Assembly: GCF_017377855.1 (NCBI RefSeq)
Contig: NZ_JAFREP010000021.1
Coordinates: 1-64,000, forward strand
DNA: 64,000 bases
Source of the DNA: Acanthopleuribacter pedis
GTDB taxonomy: Bacteria > Acidobacteriota > Holophagae > Acanthopleuribacterales > Acanthopleuribacteraceae
Reading direction: 5' to 3'
The notes under the pieces were generated by a model, which made no database searches, had not been told where the DNA came from, and saw only the letters and a list, made by a program, of their open reading frames with translations. A program made the translations under genes and the position numbers. Shown piece after piece: positions 55,478 through 64,000 of this stretch (the stretch's first letter is position 1; the number at the start of each line of letters is the position of its first letter).

Positions 55478-57016
55478 ATGATTTTGCCATTCACCGGAGC
55501 CGAATACCTGGACAGCCTCAACGACGATCGTGAGGTTTGGCTTTACGGTGAGCGTATCACCCGCGTGAGCGACCACCCGGCCTTCGCCCTGTCCGCGCGC
55601 ATGATCGCCCGCATGTACGATTCACTGCACGACCCAGCCCAGCAGGAAACGCTGACCGTGCCGCTGGAAAACGGCGGTTTCACCCACCGTTTCTTTTGCC
55701 CGGCAAAAAGTGCCGCGGATTTGACAGCGATCCAAGGCGCCATGAGGGCCTGGTCACGCATGTCCTACGGCTGGATGGGCCGCTCGCTGGAATACAAAGG
55801 CAGCCTGCTCTCGACGCTCGGGGTGAATGCTGAATTTTACGGCCGCTTTGCCGACAACGCCCGCCGCTGGTACCGCCGCGGCCAAGAACGCATGCTGTAT
55901 TTCAACCATGCGATTGTGAATCCCCCGGTCGACCGCCACCTCAAGGCAGACGAAACCGAGGACGTCTTCCTCAGCCTCGATCGCGAAACAGACGGCGGCA
56001 TCATCGTCAGCGGCGCCAAGGCGGTGGCCACGGGTTCCGCGCTAACCCACGTCAACTTTGTGGGACAAACCAGCCCGGTCACCAATCCCGATATGGCACT
56101 CAGCTTTATGGTCCCCATGGATCGTGAGGGTGTGAAACTCATTTGTCGTCCTGCTTACCCGGTGGCGGCGATGCATACCGGCAGCCCCTTTGACTATCCC
56201 CTCTCCAGCCGGTTCGACGAAAACGACGCGGTTCTGGTGCTGGACAAGGTCTTCATTCCTTGGGAAGACGTGTTTATTTTCCGCGACACAACCAAAGCCA
56301 AAGAGTACATGGGCAAGTCCGGCTTTGTGCCCAACACCTGTTTTCAGGCCTGCACCCGTCTTAGCGTCAAAATGGATTTCCTGATCGGGATTCTGGTCAA
56401 AGGACTCAAAACCACGGGCAGCATCGAATTTCGCGGGGTCCGCGCCCAAGTGGGTGAGCTCATCGCCTGGCGCAATACCTTGGGCGCCTTGTGCGACGCG
56501 ATGGCCCTCAACCCGGATCCCTGGGTCGGCGACACGGTTTTGCCCAACAGCCGTTACGCCCAATCCTACCGCGTCATCTCCACGGAAGCCTACGGGCGCT
56601 ACCGCGAGGTGGCACGGCAAACCCTGGCCAGTGGGTTGATTTACATGAACTCCTCGGCGGCGGATTTTCATCAAGAAGCCTTGCGTCCTTACCTTGACCG
56701 GTACTATCGCGGCTCCGAGGGCGATGCCGAAGCCCGCATGAAAATCATGAAGCTGATTTGGGACGCGACGGGTTCCGAATTCGGTGGTCGCCACGAACTC
56801 TACGAGCACAACTACCTGGGTAGCCACGAGTTCGTCCGTCTAGAAGCCTTTTTCTCGAGCATGAACAACGGATACTTATCCGAATGCGAAGCTTTGGCGG
56901 ACGAATGCATGGCGTCCTACAACCTCGACGGCTGGTGTGACAAGGATTTGGCTGAAGCCGACCGTCTGGCACGCGCGGTTCGCGATGCCGGGGTCTCCAC
57001 CCATCGCGGCAATTAG
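55478..57016 (+). CDS. 4-hydroxyphenylacetate 3-monooxygenase (HpaB) family flavoenzyme
   Basis: The 512-residue protein has family phrases GERITRVSDHPAFALSARMI, YFNHAIVNPPVDRHLKADET, GGIIVSGAKAVATGSALTHV (flavin site), YPLSSRFDENDAVLVLDKVF and the C-terminal GSEFGGRHELYEHNYLGSHE. These mark the oxygenase component of two-component FADH2-dependent phenol hydroxylases (HpaB/PvcC-like). 4-Hydroxybutyryl-CoA dehydratase shares the fold but carries iron-sulfur cysteines not seen here. GAGG precedes the ATG. No flavin reductase (HpaC) or ring-cleavage gene is nearby, so its substrate is open. Confidence 0.85.
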   Translation: MILPFTGAEYLDSLNDDREVWLYGERITRVSDHPAFALSARMIARMYDSLHDPAQQETLTVPLENGGFTHRFFCPAKSAADLTAIQGAMRAWSRMSYGWMGRSLEYKGSLLSTLGVNAEFYGRFADNARRWYRRGQERMLYFNHAIVNPPVDRHLKADETEDVFLSLDRETDGGIIVSGAKAVATGSALTHVNFVGQTSPVTNPDMALSFMVPMDREGVKLICRPAYPVAAMHTGSPFDYPLSSRFDENDAVLVLDKVFIPWEDVFIFRDTTKAKEYMGKSGFVPNTCFQACTRLSVKMDFLIGILVKGLKTTGSIEFRGVRAQVGELIAWRNTLGALCDAMALNPDPWVGDTVLPNSRYAQSYRVISTEAYGRYREVARQTLASGLIYMNSSAADFHQEALRPYLDRYYRGSEGDAEARMKIMKLIWDATGSEFGGRHELYEHNYLGSHEFVRLEAFFSSMNNGYLSECEALADECMASYNLDGWCDKDLAEADRLARAVRDAGVSTHRGN

Positions 57017-57433
57017 GGGAAGGCTGTTTGGGTGAAGAATACGCGGCCGGTATGCCTTGGTTTGCGGTTTCTTCCACGGATGCCTGGATCGACGCAGGAT
57101 GGGCGGTTTTCCTTTTTCCCACCCATGCACCAAGGCCCGTGTGTCGTTTCACACCAAAAAGTGACATAGATTTCACCAAAAATCAGCTTTCATCACACAG
57201 ATCCTCTTTACACAAATCAATTGAAAAAAGATTTTAAAGATTGCGCTATTTTAGGGCTCCTTTGGCCGGTTTCGGCCTAATCTGCCCTATGCCCGTACAA
57301 CGGCCTGAAATTGTTTTTCAGGTCGGGCCGTTCCCGAGGACGGCCGCGAACGGGCCCGTGGACGAATGGAAGAGCGGTTCCGAGTTGGGTCTTCGTTCAG
57401 CCGTATTTCGTTTTGTTCCACAAGGAGTCACCA
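57017..57433. other. Intergenic, no gene seen
   Basis: 417 bp. An AT-rich stretch (57160-57240) could hold a promoter. CCTGAAA-N5-TTTCAGG (57304-57322) is a small hairpin. No supported coding frame. Confidence 0.4.
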
Positions 57434-58186
57434 TTGAACATGACCTTCTCTATCAACCGCGCGACCCGTTTCGTGTTTTTGCTCGGCTTTTTTGCACCTT
57501 CCTTCGTTTGCTCTGCCCAAGATCTCTTCTTTGATGCGCCCACTACCGGCAAAAACAACGACACGCGCTGGATCAGCCACATCACCCGCGAGGGTGGCGG
57601 CTTCGAAACAAGTGTGTACATGGCCAATCCCACCGCAACCGACACCTCGGTTACCATCCGCGGTTACCTTGCCAACGGTACCCTGATCGGTACCCACACG
57701 CTGGAAGTCTCCGCGATGGCGGATCGCCTGATTCCCCTGGTTCTGTTCTTTGAGGACCAACAACCAAGCCACCTGGCGGTCATCGGCGAAACAGCCGCGA
57801 TTGTCACGGCCCGTTACCGCTTGGCGGATGCCGACGGTCTGTCCGCACACGTTTCCGACACGGCCGCGGTCGGTACCCGTTTCAGCCTGCGCATGGGTGA
57901 GCCCGACCAGGTGTTTGACGGGGTGGTGGTTGTCAACACCAGCGACAGCCCGGTCACCATTCAGGCAACCTTGGTCAGCGACGAAGGTTTGACGGAAACG
58001 CTGGTGCGCGAGCTGGCGCCAAACGGTAAAGCGGTCGCCGACCTGTCGAACCGTTTTGCCGATGCCGAAAACAGCAGTGTTCTGATCGAAGCCGACGGCC
58101 AGGTCCTGGTTACCGCCCTGCGCGGCAGCCGGCCGGGAAGCGATGTGGCCGTTTTGTTCGCCAACCCGGTCACGGTGGTTGAATAA
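57434..58186 (+). CDS. Exported beta-sandwich hypothetical protein
   Basis: The 250-residue protein starts at the TTG at 57434 with AAGGAG six bases upstream; an ATG two codons later (57440) is the alternative. It has a signal peptide (RFVFLLGFFAPSFVCSAQ). Two similar ~105-residue halves each read like an Ig/FN3-type sandwich: ETSVYMANPTATDTSVTIRG with NGTLIGTHTLEVSAMADRLI, then DGVVVVNTSDSPVTIQATLV with EGLTETLVRELAPNGKAVAD. It is probably an extracellular or periplasmic protein of unknown role. It is followed by a perfect terminator. Confidence 0.75.
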   Translation: MNMTFSINRATRFVFLLGFFAPSFVCSAQDLFFDAPTTGKNNDTRWISHITREGGGFETSVYMANPTATDTSVTIRGYLANGTLIGTHTLEVSAMADRLIPLVLFFEDQQPSHLAVIGETAAIVTARYRLADADGLSAHVSDTAAVGTRFSLRMGEPDQVFDGVVVVNTSDSPVTIQATLVSDEGLTETLVRELAPNGKAVADLSNRFADAENSSVLIEADGQVLVTALRGSRPGSDVAVLFANPVTVVE

Positions 58187-58307
58187 ATTCGCGGTTCTCA
58201 TCGGCGACAAACACCGACAAAACGCGATTCAAGACAACCAAATCCGCCGTGCAACCTGACAACACCAGGTCCTCACGGGATTTGAGCGACGCGAATCGCC
58301 GACTTCA

Positions 58308-58343
58308 AAAAAGACGGATTCATCCTGAATCCGTCTTTTTTTT
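58308..58343 (+). terminator. Rho-independent terminator
   Basis: A perfect 15-bp stem AAAAAGACGGATTCA/TGAATCCGTCTTTTT with a 3-base loop and extra T residues, 120 bases after the exported protein gene. Confidence 0.9.
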
Positions 58344-58521
58344 ATCTTTTTTGAAATAAATAAAGTCAATATGTCGTTATCCGCATGAGACAGCGCACAA
58401 GATTCGACACTCCTCCGATTCTTGCCGGAACGGGATTAGGCCCCCATTCCCAAGGCACCGTTTCAAAACAAATACCTTCGCGAAGGTAAATGAACGATCC
58501 CTTTGTATTGGTTCAACTGTG

Positions 58522-58730
58522 GGCCCACATTCCTCACGAGGATTCGTCGCGAGAAGCTGAAAGCCTTGTGAGTACGAAGATTACGCCCGAGAGCAAACGG
58601 AGCGGGGCCGACCCTTCGGCGTCGCAGCGCTACGTCGCGTATTGCTCGACTGAGTAATGCGGAGGGCCGCCCCCTCGTAATCGCATGGCTTGCCCCGTAG
58701 CAGAATTCCTTGTGAGGAATGTGGGTTAGA
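58522..58730. repeat. Dispersed repeat family 2, copy 2
   Basis: The 209-bp element has inverted ends GCCCACATTCCTCACGAG and CTTGTGAGGAATGTGGGTT. It shares long blocks with 11394-11650 in the same orientation but lacks the expanded 16-bp array. It is non-coding. Confidence 0.85.
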
Positions 58731-58755
58731 TGCAAAAACCGTTGCGCCATAAAGA

Positions 58756-58796
58756 AAGGCCCGGAATGGTGGTACCAAACCGGGCCTTGTTTTTTT
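58756..58796. terminator. Terminator hairpin near the ggt gene end
   Basis: The stem AAGGCCCGG/CCGGGCCTT is followed by GTTTTTTT on the plus strand and by TTTCTTTATG on the minus strand. It lies 10 bases from the end of the minus-strand ggt gene and is the likely end of its transcript. Confidence 0.7.
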
Positions 58797-58806
58797 GGCG
58801 CCTGTT

Positions 58807-60492
58807 TTAGAAACCGGCGGCGCCGCCGTCGTTACGGGGATCGGCCATGCCTTGGAACACACCGTCAACCACACGGATGGTGTTGGCGTCGCCCAGTTTC
58901 CAACGGGCTTTGACCAAATCCTTATGACCCATACCCTCGAGCAGCTTATGGGTGTCGGGCGAGAAACACCAAGGCTCGAAAATAATCCGATCCGGCTTCC
59001 ACTGATGGTGAAAACGCGGTAAACCCACGGCATCATTCACCTTCATCTCGTGATCAATGGTGTTGACAATCACCTGAAAAACGGTGGTGATAATGGTGGA
59101 GCCGCCTGGCGAACCGGTCACCAAAACCACCTCGTCGTCTTGGGTCACAATGGTTGGTGACATCGAACTCAACATGCGTTTTTTGGGTTGGATCTCGTTG
59201 GCGACACGGCCCAGCAACCCGTAGGTATTGGGTGTGTCCGCTTTGACGGAAAAGTCGTCCATTTCATTGTTGAGCAGGAAACCGGCGCCTTCGACAACGA
59301 TTCGGTTTCCGTAACCCCAGTTCAAAGTGGTGGTGACCGCTACCGCATTACCCTTGGCGTCAATCACGGAATAATGGGTGGTTTCGCGGCTTTCTTTGAC
59401 CACTTTTCCGGCACCAATGGCTTCGCTGTCACTCGCCTTGTCGACTTGGTAGTCGGCCATGCGTTGGATCGCGTAGGCTTTGTCGGTCAACTTCGCGAGG
59501 GGAACCTTTACGAAATCGGTGTCACCCAGGTACTCGGCGCGGTCGGCATAAGCGCGGCGCTCGGCTTCAATCATTAAATGAACAGCAGCGGCGGATCCGA
59601 AACCCATGGCGCGAATATCGTGAGGCTCCAGCATGTTGAGCATTTGCACCAACAATACTCCGCCGGAAGAAGGCGGCGGCATGGACCAGATTTGGTAACC
59701 GCGGTAATCGCCTTTGATGGGATCGCGCCAGACCGAACGGTACTCAGCCAAATCCCGCGCGGAGATCAATCCGTTGCCGCGTTTCATTTCGGCCACGATC
59801 AGATCGGCGGTTTTGCCTTTGTAAAAACCGTCGCGTCCTTTTTCGGCAATCAATTTGAGGGTTTTGGCCAAATCGGTTTGCTTGAAGCGATCACCGGCCA
59901 CAAAAGGTTCACCGCCTTTGCTGAACTGCGCCATGGAGGCGGGGTAGTCTTTCATGAAACGCAATTGGCGTTTGAATTGACGGGCCAAATCGGGACTGAG
60001 CTCAAAACCTTCCTCGGCAAGTTTGACAGCCGGGGCAATCACCTTGGCCAACGGCAGGGTCCCATGTTTTTCAAGTGCTTCAATCAGGCCGTCGACGCTG
60101 CCGGGAACCCCGGAGGCCTTGCGCGATTTGGTCGATTGACCTTTGATGGGATCACCCTTCTCGTCGAGGTACATGTCGCGACTGGCGGCGGCCGGGGCGG
60201 TTTCGCGGAAATCCAAGGTTTTCACGCTGCCGTCGGCCAGACGCATCACCATAAAACCACCCCCGCCCAGGTTACCGGCGGAAGGATAGGTAACAGCCAA
60301 AGCAAAACCGGTGGCCACCGCGGCGTCCACGGCGTTGCCGCCTTGGCGCATGATTTCGGCACCCACTTGGGAAGCAATCATCGAGCGCGAGGCGACCATC
60401 CCGTTTTCGCCCAACACGGGTTCGGGGTTGGCCGCAAAATTCGCGGGGACAAACAAACACAACACGATTAAAATCAACATCAATCGTTTCAA
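58807..60492 (-). CDS. ggt: Gamma-glutamyltranspeptidase
   Basis: The 561-residue protein starts at the TTG at 60492, seven bases after AAGGAG; the signal peptide MKRLMLILIVLCLFVPANFA then begins properly. The large subunit has GGNAVDAAVATGFALAVTYP and SAGNLGGGGFMVMRLADG. The autocleavage site is TTHYSVIDAKGNAVAVTTTL, where Thr371 would become the N-terminal nucleophile of the small subunit. VTGSPGGSTIITTVFQVIVN and PRFHHQWKPD are also present. The enzyme hydrolyses or transfers the gamma-glutamyl group of glutathione and related peptides in the periplasm. It stands alone. Confidence 0.95.
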   Translation of the reverse strand: MKRLMLILIVLCLFVPANFAANPEPVLGENGMVASRSMIASQVGAEIMRQGGNAVDAAVATGFALAVTYPSAGNLGGGGFMVMRLADGSVKTLDFRETAPAAASRDMYLDEKGDPIKGQSTKSRKASGVPGSVDGLIEALEKHGTLPLAKVIAPAVKLAEEGFELSPDLARQFKRQLRFMKDYPASMAQFSKGGEPFVAGDRFKQTDLAKTLKLIAEKGRDGFYKGKTADLIVAEMKRGNGLISARDLAEYRSVWRDPIKGDYRGYQIWSMPPPSSGGVLLVQMLNMLEPHDIRAMGFGSAAAVHLMIEAERRAYADRAEYLGDTDFVKVPLAKLTDKAYAIQRMADYQVDKASDSEAIGAGKVVKESRETTHYSVIDAKGNAVAVTTTLNWGYGNRIVVEGAGFLLNNEMDDFSVKADTPNTYGLLGRVANEIQPKKRMLSSMSPTIVTQDDEVVLVTGSPGGSTIITTVFQVIVNTIDHEMKVNDAVGLPRFHHQWKPDRIIFEPWCFSPDTHKLLEGMGHKDLVKARWKLGDANTIRVVDGVFQGMADPRNDGGAAGF

Positions 60493-60752
60493 GCTACGAC
60501 TCCTTGGGCTGGGGCCGCCACCACAAAAAACCGTTGCCGACGCATCGTGTGCGCCGAGGTGGGGCCCTTTGGTTCGGATGCCTAGCTTAGCACAGCGAAC
60601 CACGGCAAAGGTTTCGCGAACCAACTGGATCATTTTGGTAACAAGGACGTTGCGGATGTCATTCCAACCCAAGAACAGCCAAGCGGCCGGCCCGTTCTGA
60701 GAAGCGCTCGCGCTTGTTTGAACGGGACGCATCTTCCCACTTCAGGCTCTAA

Positions 60753-60786
60753 CCTAAGCAGCGCGAAAACTCGCGGTGTTCTTAGG
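60753..60786. repeat. Remnant of the MITE-like family
   Basis: CCTAAGCAGCGCGAAAACTC followed by GCGGTGTTCTTAGG retains both ends of the family with the middle deleted. It lies just upstream of the membrane protein gene and could supply part of its leader. Confidence 0.7.
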
Positions 60787-60806
60787 TCTAATTCGAAGGA
60801 CAGTTC

Positions 60807-61718
60807 ATGAAAGAGTATTTCGTCAACGCCGGCCACGCGCTCCTCCACCTCTTTGAAGATTTGCGCGCCTTTCTCATCAACCCACCACCCAGCGCGGAAA
60901 TAAAAGCGTTTGTGCGACGGACCTGGGCCGCGGTTTTGATCGCACTAACCTGGGACGGCCTCTTGGATTTTGCCCTGCCGGTCCTCCTCCCCCACCTTGA
61001 CGAAATCACGTGGCTCAGAATTCTGGCGCCGGGTTTGGTGCCGATGTTGGCAGGCGGCCAGGCGATCTTTGGTTACTGGGCGACCTACGATACCCATCGA
61101 ACCCGCGGGCGGGGTCACCAAATCGACAAGGCCCATGTTTTCATCCCTTTGCTATTCAGCGCTTTTGTTCTGGGCCTGTTGCTGGCGCTAAAAGATTTGT
61201 TGTTCATCCATTCCTATTTCGCGACAGGCTTTACCCCCCTCCGAGGACTGTTGTTTCCGTTTGCCCTCCTTCAATTTGCCCTTTTTCACGCGGCCTATTC
61301 CGTTGCGGTTTGGTATGCCTGGACCTTTTTCAAAAATACCAGCAAGATCTTTTTCCTCATTCAGGTCCACGTTACGCTTCAAATCACCATTTGGGTAACC
61401 CTATTTATCGGGTCGTTTTTCAAACACTTACCCTTGATTTCAAAGACCAGAGGTACAGGGTTGGAGGTCAGTGTGCAAAGCATGGGCTTGCTGCGTTTCG
61501 ACCGCCTGGTCCCAGAGACCTTGTCCAATTCGTTTTTAGAAATCTGCATTTATTTGATCGTACTCGGCCTGCTTTCAGCCCACGTGGAAAAGAAGATGAA
61601 CCAACAGCCCGATGGACCGAACCAAACGCCGCCCTCCGCCTCGCAAGGGGGACCGCCGCCGCTACCCAAACCACCACCGCCGCCACCGCCGCCAATTCCC
61701 AAGCTCCCCGGGGCATGA
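60807..61718 (+). CDS. Multi-pass membrane protein with polyproline tail
   Basis: The 303-residue protein has about six to seven hydrophobic segments between ~40 and ~255, including ILAPGLVPMLAGGQAIFGYW, FIPLLFSAFVLGLLLALKDL and SKIFFLIQVHVTLQITIWVT. A Yip1-like or YIF1-like arrangement is possible but not established. The tail from ~258 is Pro/Gln/Gly-rich, ending in runs of up to eight prolines. Such a run would need EF-P for translation, and the EF-P modification set is in this window. AAGGA precedes the ATG. The function is unknown. Confidence 0.7.
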   Translation: MKEYFVNAGHALLHLFEDLRAFLINPPPSAEIKAFVRRTWAAVLIALTWDGLLDFALPVLLPHLDEITWLRILAPGLVPMLAGGQAIFGYWATYDTHRTRGRGHQIDKAHVFIPLLFSAFVLGLLLALKDLLFIHSYFATGFTPLRGLLFPFALLQFALFHAAYSVAVWYAWTFFKNTSKIFFLIQVHVTLQITIWVTLFIGSFFKHLPLISKTRGTGLEVSVQSMGLLRFDRLVPETLSNSFLEICIYLIVLGLLSAHVEKKMNQQPDGPNQTPPSASQGGPPPLPKPPPPPPPPIPKLPGA

Positions 61719-61803
61719 ACCTTTTTTGGCGCCGAAGGCGACGGATTGGCTAAAATGGGGCAACACAACCCCTCTAACAAAATTCGTCGACAAAGGTGGA
61801 TTC

Positions 61804-62538
61804 ATGTCATCGCGTCAGCTCTTGTTTGTTCCGCTCGGTTTGTTGTGCTTGTTTGGCGTTCACTGTAACCAAGGTTCGCAATCACCAACCCCGACCCAGT
61901 CCGAAACCCCAACCCAAACGGCGGGGGCAACGGCCTGCCGCGGCATTGATGTGTCTCATTACAGTGGCGCGGTTGACTGGACCAAAGTCAAAAGTGACGG
62001 GTATGCCTTTGCCTTTACCAAGGCGACCGAGGGTGTGGACTGGATCGATCCCGAACTCGGCACCAACTTGCCCGGTATCAAGGCGGCAGGCCTGGTGCGT
62101 GGGGCGTACCATTTTTATGTCGTTGGTGACGATCCCCATCAGCAAGCACAAAATTTCATCAAAAATACGCCGCTCGTTAAAGGCGATTTGGTACCGGTGG
62201 TCGACATCGAAACAGCCAATCAGAACATTTCGGAACCCCTGCTGGCCGAGGACTTGCGCACGTTTCTCGATGTGCTCGAAACCCATTTCGGCGGGGTTCC
62301 CGCAATCTATACCGGTCCTTCATTTTGGAACCAACACTTGAGCGATGAAGACTTTACGCGTTATCCGTTGTGGCTGGCGCAGTACGAGGTGAGCAAACCG
62401 CAACCTCCCGGCAAGTGGACGTCCTATTGGTTGTGGCAATCGGCCGAGAACCAAACCGTGGCCGGGGTAACCAACAACGCGGACCTGAACCAATGTGGCG
62501 AGGATTCGCAAGCCTTCTTTTCAAAAACCTTGCAATAG
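61804..62538 (+). CDS. GH25-family lysozyme lipoprotein
   Basis: The 244-residue protein has a lipoprotein signal with lipobox Cys21 (LCLFGVHC) and a Thr/Pro/Ser linker (TPTQSETPTQTAG). The GH25 (Chalaropsis-type muramidase) domain has the catalytic Asp49 in RGIDVSHYSGAVDW, AFTKATEGVDWIDPE, GAYHFYVVG and the acid pair Asp134/Glu136 in PVVDIET. YWLWQSAENQTVAGV and DLNQ close the barrel. It cuts the beta-1,4 bond between N-acetylmuramic acid and N-acetylglucosamine. As a lipoprotein it would act in the periplasm or be tethered at the outer membrane. AAAGGTGG precedes the ATG. Confidence 0.92.
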   Translation: MSSRQLLFVPLGLLCLFGVHCNQGSQSPTPTQSETPTQTAGATACRGIDVSHYSGAVDWTKVKSDGYAFAFTKATEGVDWIDPELGTNLPGIKAAGLVRGAYHFYVVGDDPHQQAQNFIKNTPLVKGDLVPVVDIETANQNISEPLLAEDLRTFLDVLETHFGGVPAIYTGPSFWNQHLSDEDFTRYPLWLAQYEVSKPQPPGKWTSYWLWQSAENQTVAGVTNNADLNQCGEDSQAFFSKTLQ

Positions 62539-62833
62539 CAAAACAGAACAGCCTCCTAAAACAAAAATGCACAGCCATTTAGACAAAGGAACAACGAGTC
62601 TGCCAAACACCGGATCAATTTTTTGTAAAAACAGGGAAACTTTTTTCACTTTTTTTCGAAGGATTGATTCCCCCGCCCGACACTCATCTGTATAAGCTAA
62701 GCGTGAATCGTTTCCACGCGGCTATGGACCTGATCGTTCAGGTTCATGCATTGCATTCATTCGTGCTCCCAAACAAGGTCTACCATCCATCCCACACTGC
62801 TCAAGCTTGTGCGCAAGGCTTGTGGAGGCTTCA

Positions 62834-63442
62834 TTGTTCAAACGTGTGACCGGTGAGCAAGCACTCATCAAACGCATGCTAAAAGGTGACCAACAGGCAT
62901 TCACCAGTTTCTTTGACGAATACTTTCCCCGTTTGTACCGATTCGCCTTGGTACGTTTGAAAAACGACGCCAGGGCGGCCGAAGATGTGGCGCAAGCCAC
63001 GCTTTGTACCGCCATGGATCGCTTGGACACCTTCCGAGGTGAGGCGGCGATTTTCACCTGGATGTGTACCATTTGCCGCTACGAAATTAGCGCGTGGTAT
63101 CGCAAGAACCAGCGTTACCAAGAGTCGCCGTCCCTGGCCGAGGATCAGGACGATTTGCGCGCCGTGCTCGAATCGCTGACCAGTCTGGACGCGGATCAAA
63201 CGGAGATCATGGAACGCAAGGAAGTGGTTCGCTTGGTCCACGTCACCCTTGATCACTTGAAGCCAAACCACCGCAAGGTGTTGATGTTGAAGTACATCCA
63301 GGATTGGCCGGTTCAGGATATCGCGAACGAACTCGATCTCAAACTCAAGGCCACCGAATCCCTGCTCACCCGAGCCCGTCAAGCGTTTCGAGACGGATTC
63401 CAAACGCTTGTAACCCAACTCAACACCGGAGGACTGACATGA
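62834..63442 (+). CDS. ECF RNA polymerase sigma factor
   Basis: The 202-residue protein starts at the TTG at 62834, five bases after GGAGG. Region 2 is QQAFTSFFDEYFPRLYRFAL then ARAAEDVAQATLCTAMDRLD and FTWMCTICRYEISAWYRKNQ. Region 4 is LKPNHRKVLMLKYIQDWPVQ then DIANELDLKLKATESLLTRA. It overlaps the next gene by four bases (ATGA). The partner has a membrane helix and FecR-like domain, so the pair is an ECF sigma/regulator module. Confidence 0.9.
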   Translation: MFKRVTGEQALIKRMLKGDQQAFTSFFDEYFPRLYRFALVRLKNDARAAEDVAQATLCTAMDRLDTFRGEAAIFTWMCTICRYEISAWYRKNQRYQESPSLAEDQDDLRAVLESLTSLDADQTEIMERKEVVRLVHVTLDHLKPNHRKVLMLKYIQDWPVQDIANELDLKLKATESLLTRARQAFRDGFQTLVTQLNTGGLT

Positions 63443-64000
63443 ATCAATCTGATTCCAAAGACATGGACGCGCTTGGCCAATTGCTGCGGACGGCAGGCGC
63501 GCCCAAGGAACCCGACGAGGTTCAGACCGCCCGTGTTCGAGCTTCGGTTCAAGCGCATTGGCAAAACCGTGTCGCCCAACAGCAGCGGCGCACGCGTTTG
63601 CGCTACGGCCTCGGCGGCCTCAGCGCGGTTGCGGCGGTTGCGGCGGTTTACTTTTTGGCGGTGGTTACCCCGTGGCAAGCGCCGGTGGTGGTGCCGGCCG
63701 AGGGCGGCGCGATGGTCACCCGGCTCGAAGGCAAGGTATTTCTGCAATTGGGCACCACACCCACCAGCCACGTCCTATCGGTTGGCGACGAAATTCCGCC
63801 GGGCGCCACCATTGTTTCCGGCGCGGGTGAACGCCTGGCCGCCAAACTCAGCAACGGTATGTCGTTGCGCTTGGATCAAGCCTCACGTCTGGTTTACCAA
63901 GACCCTCGCAATTTGAAGCTGGAACAAGGCGCGGTGTATTTCTCCTCCGCCACCGGTGGTACCACCACCGGAGAATCCATTACCGTTCATACCAGCCTGG
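63439..64000 (+). CDS. FecR-like membrane regulator, cut by the window end
   Basis: The visible part is 187 residues. A cytoplasmic N-terminus (~1-55) is followed by one membrane helix (LGGLSAVAAVAAVYFLAVV). A FecR-type periplasmic domain follows: MVTRLEGKVFLQLG, SVGDEIPPGATIVSGAGERL, SLRLDQASRLVY and LEQGAVYFSSA. FecR proteins act as anti-sigma factors or cell-surface signalling regulators of the ECF factor encoded just upstream. The end of the gene lies beyond base 64000, so later domains are not visible. Confidence 0.85.
   Translation, partial: MNQSDSKDMDALGQLLRTAGAPKEPDEVQTARVRASVQAHWQNRVAQQQRRTRLRYGLGGLSAVAAVAAVYFLAVVTPWQAPVVVPAEGGAMVTRLEGKVFLQLGTTPTSHVLSVGDEIPPGATIVSGAGERLAAKLSNGMSLRLDQASRLVYQDPRNLKLEQGAVYFSSATGGTTTGESITVHTSL

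Overview
The window looks like chromosomal DNA of a GC-rich Gram-negative bacterium, most likely an acidobacterium (Holophagae/Acanthopleuribacter-like). This is inference from gene style: exported FG-GAP proteins, ECF sigma/kinase pairs, a secreted BTRD1-type repeat protein, SPFH and CHAT proteins, strong AGGAGG sites and frequent GTG/TTG starts. No rRNA or tRNA gene and no CRISPR array were seen.

Layout. 608-2650 is an exported FG-GAP-like protein, followed by a doubly frameshifted gene (2778-3448) and a tandem 212-bp structured repeat. 4177-9092 is a tight four-gene operon: secreted repeat protein, TPR-CHAT protease-like protein, ECF sigma factor and membrane zinc-finger anti-sigma factor. 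9260-9688 is a MITE-like repeat split by a 265-bp structured insertion. 9877-17370 (minus strand) carries a VCBS/FG-GAP protein, a possible type III effector with a CesT-like chaperone, and a beta-helix protein. 17878-25634 holds an SPFH protein, two near-identical SUMF1-domain genes flanking a lower-GC CsgG-like operon, the EF-P lysine modification enzyme EpmB and an uncharacterised protein. 26583-28378 is efp-epmA, so the complete EF-P beta-lysylation set (efp, epmA, epmB) lies within 5.4 kb.

28522-31829 is a bphO-bphP operon (heme oxygenase and hybrid phytochrome kinase) in which the kinase has lost the usual chromophore-pocket histidines. 32853-34073 is a divergent TetR/membrane-protein pair with two 19-bp operators on a good sigma-70 promoter. 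34768-39703 is a compact biosynthetic cluster: adenylating ligase, aminotransferase, asparagine-synthase-like amide synthetase without the glutaminase cysteine, acyl carrier protein and hexapeptide acyltransferase. 40973-44493 holds an ECF sigma factor and a Ser/Thr kinase whose C-terminal half is AT-rich and looks foreign. 44915-46749 is a long stretch without a convincing gene. The remainder has a large ABC permease, a ThrE-type exporter, an HpaB-type flavin monooxygenase, a gamma-glutamyltranspeptidase, a GH25 lysozyme lipoprotein and, at the right edge, an ECF sigma/FecR-like pair cut by the window end.

Three dispersed repeat families occur: a ~165-bp MITE-like element (9260, 41621, 55022, remnant 60753), a ~210-255-bp element (11394, 58522) and the tandem 212-bp unit at 3461. 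The best candidates for undescribed biology are the CHAT-ECF-anti-sigma operon, the 34.8-39.7 kb cluster, and the structured insertion inside the MITE.
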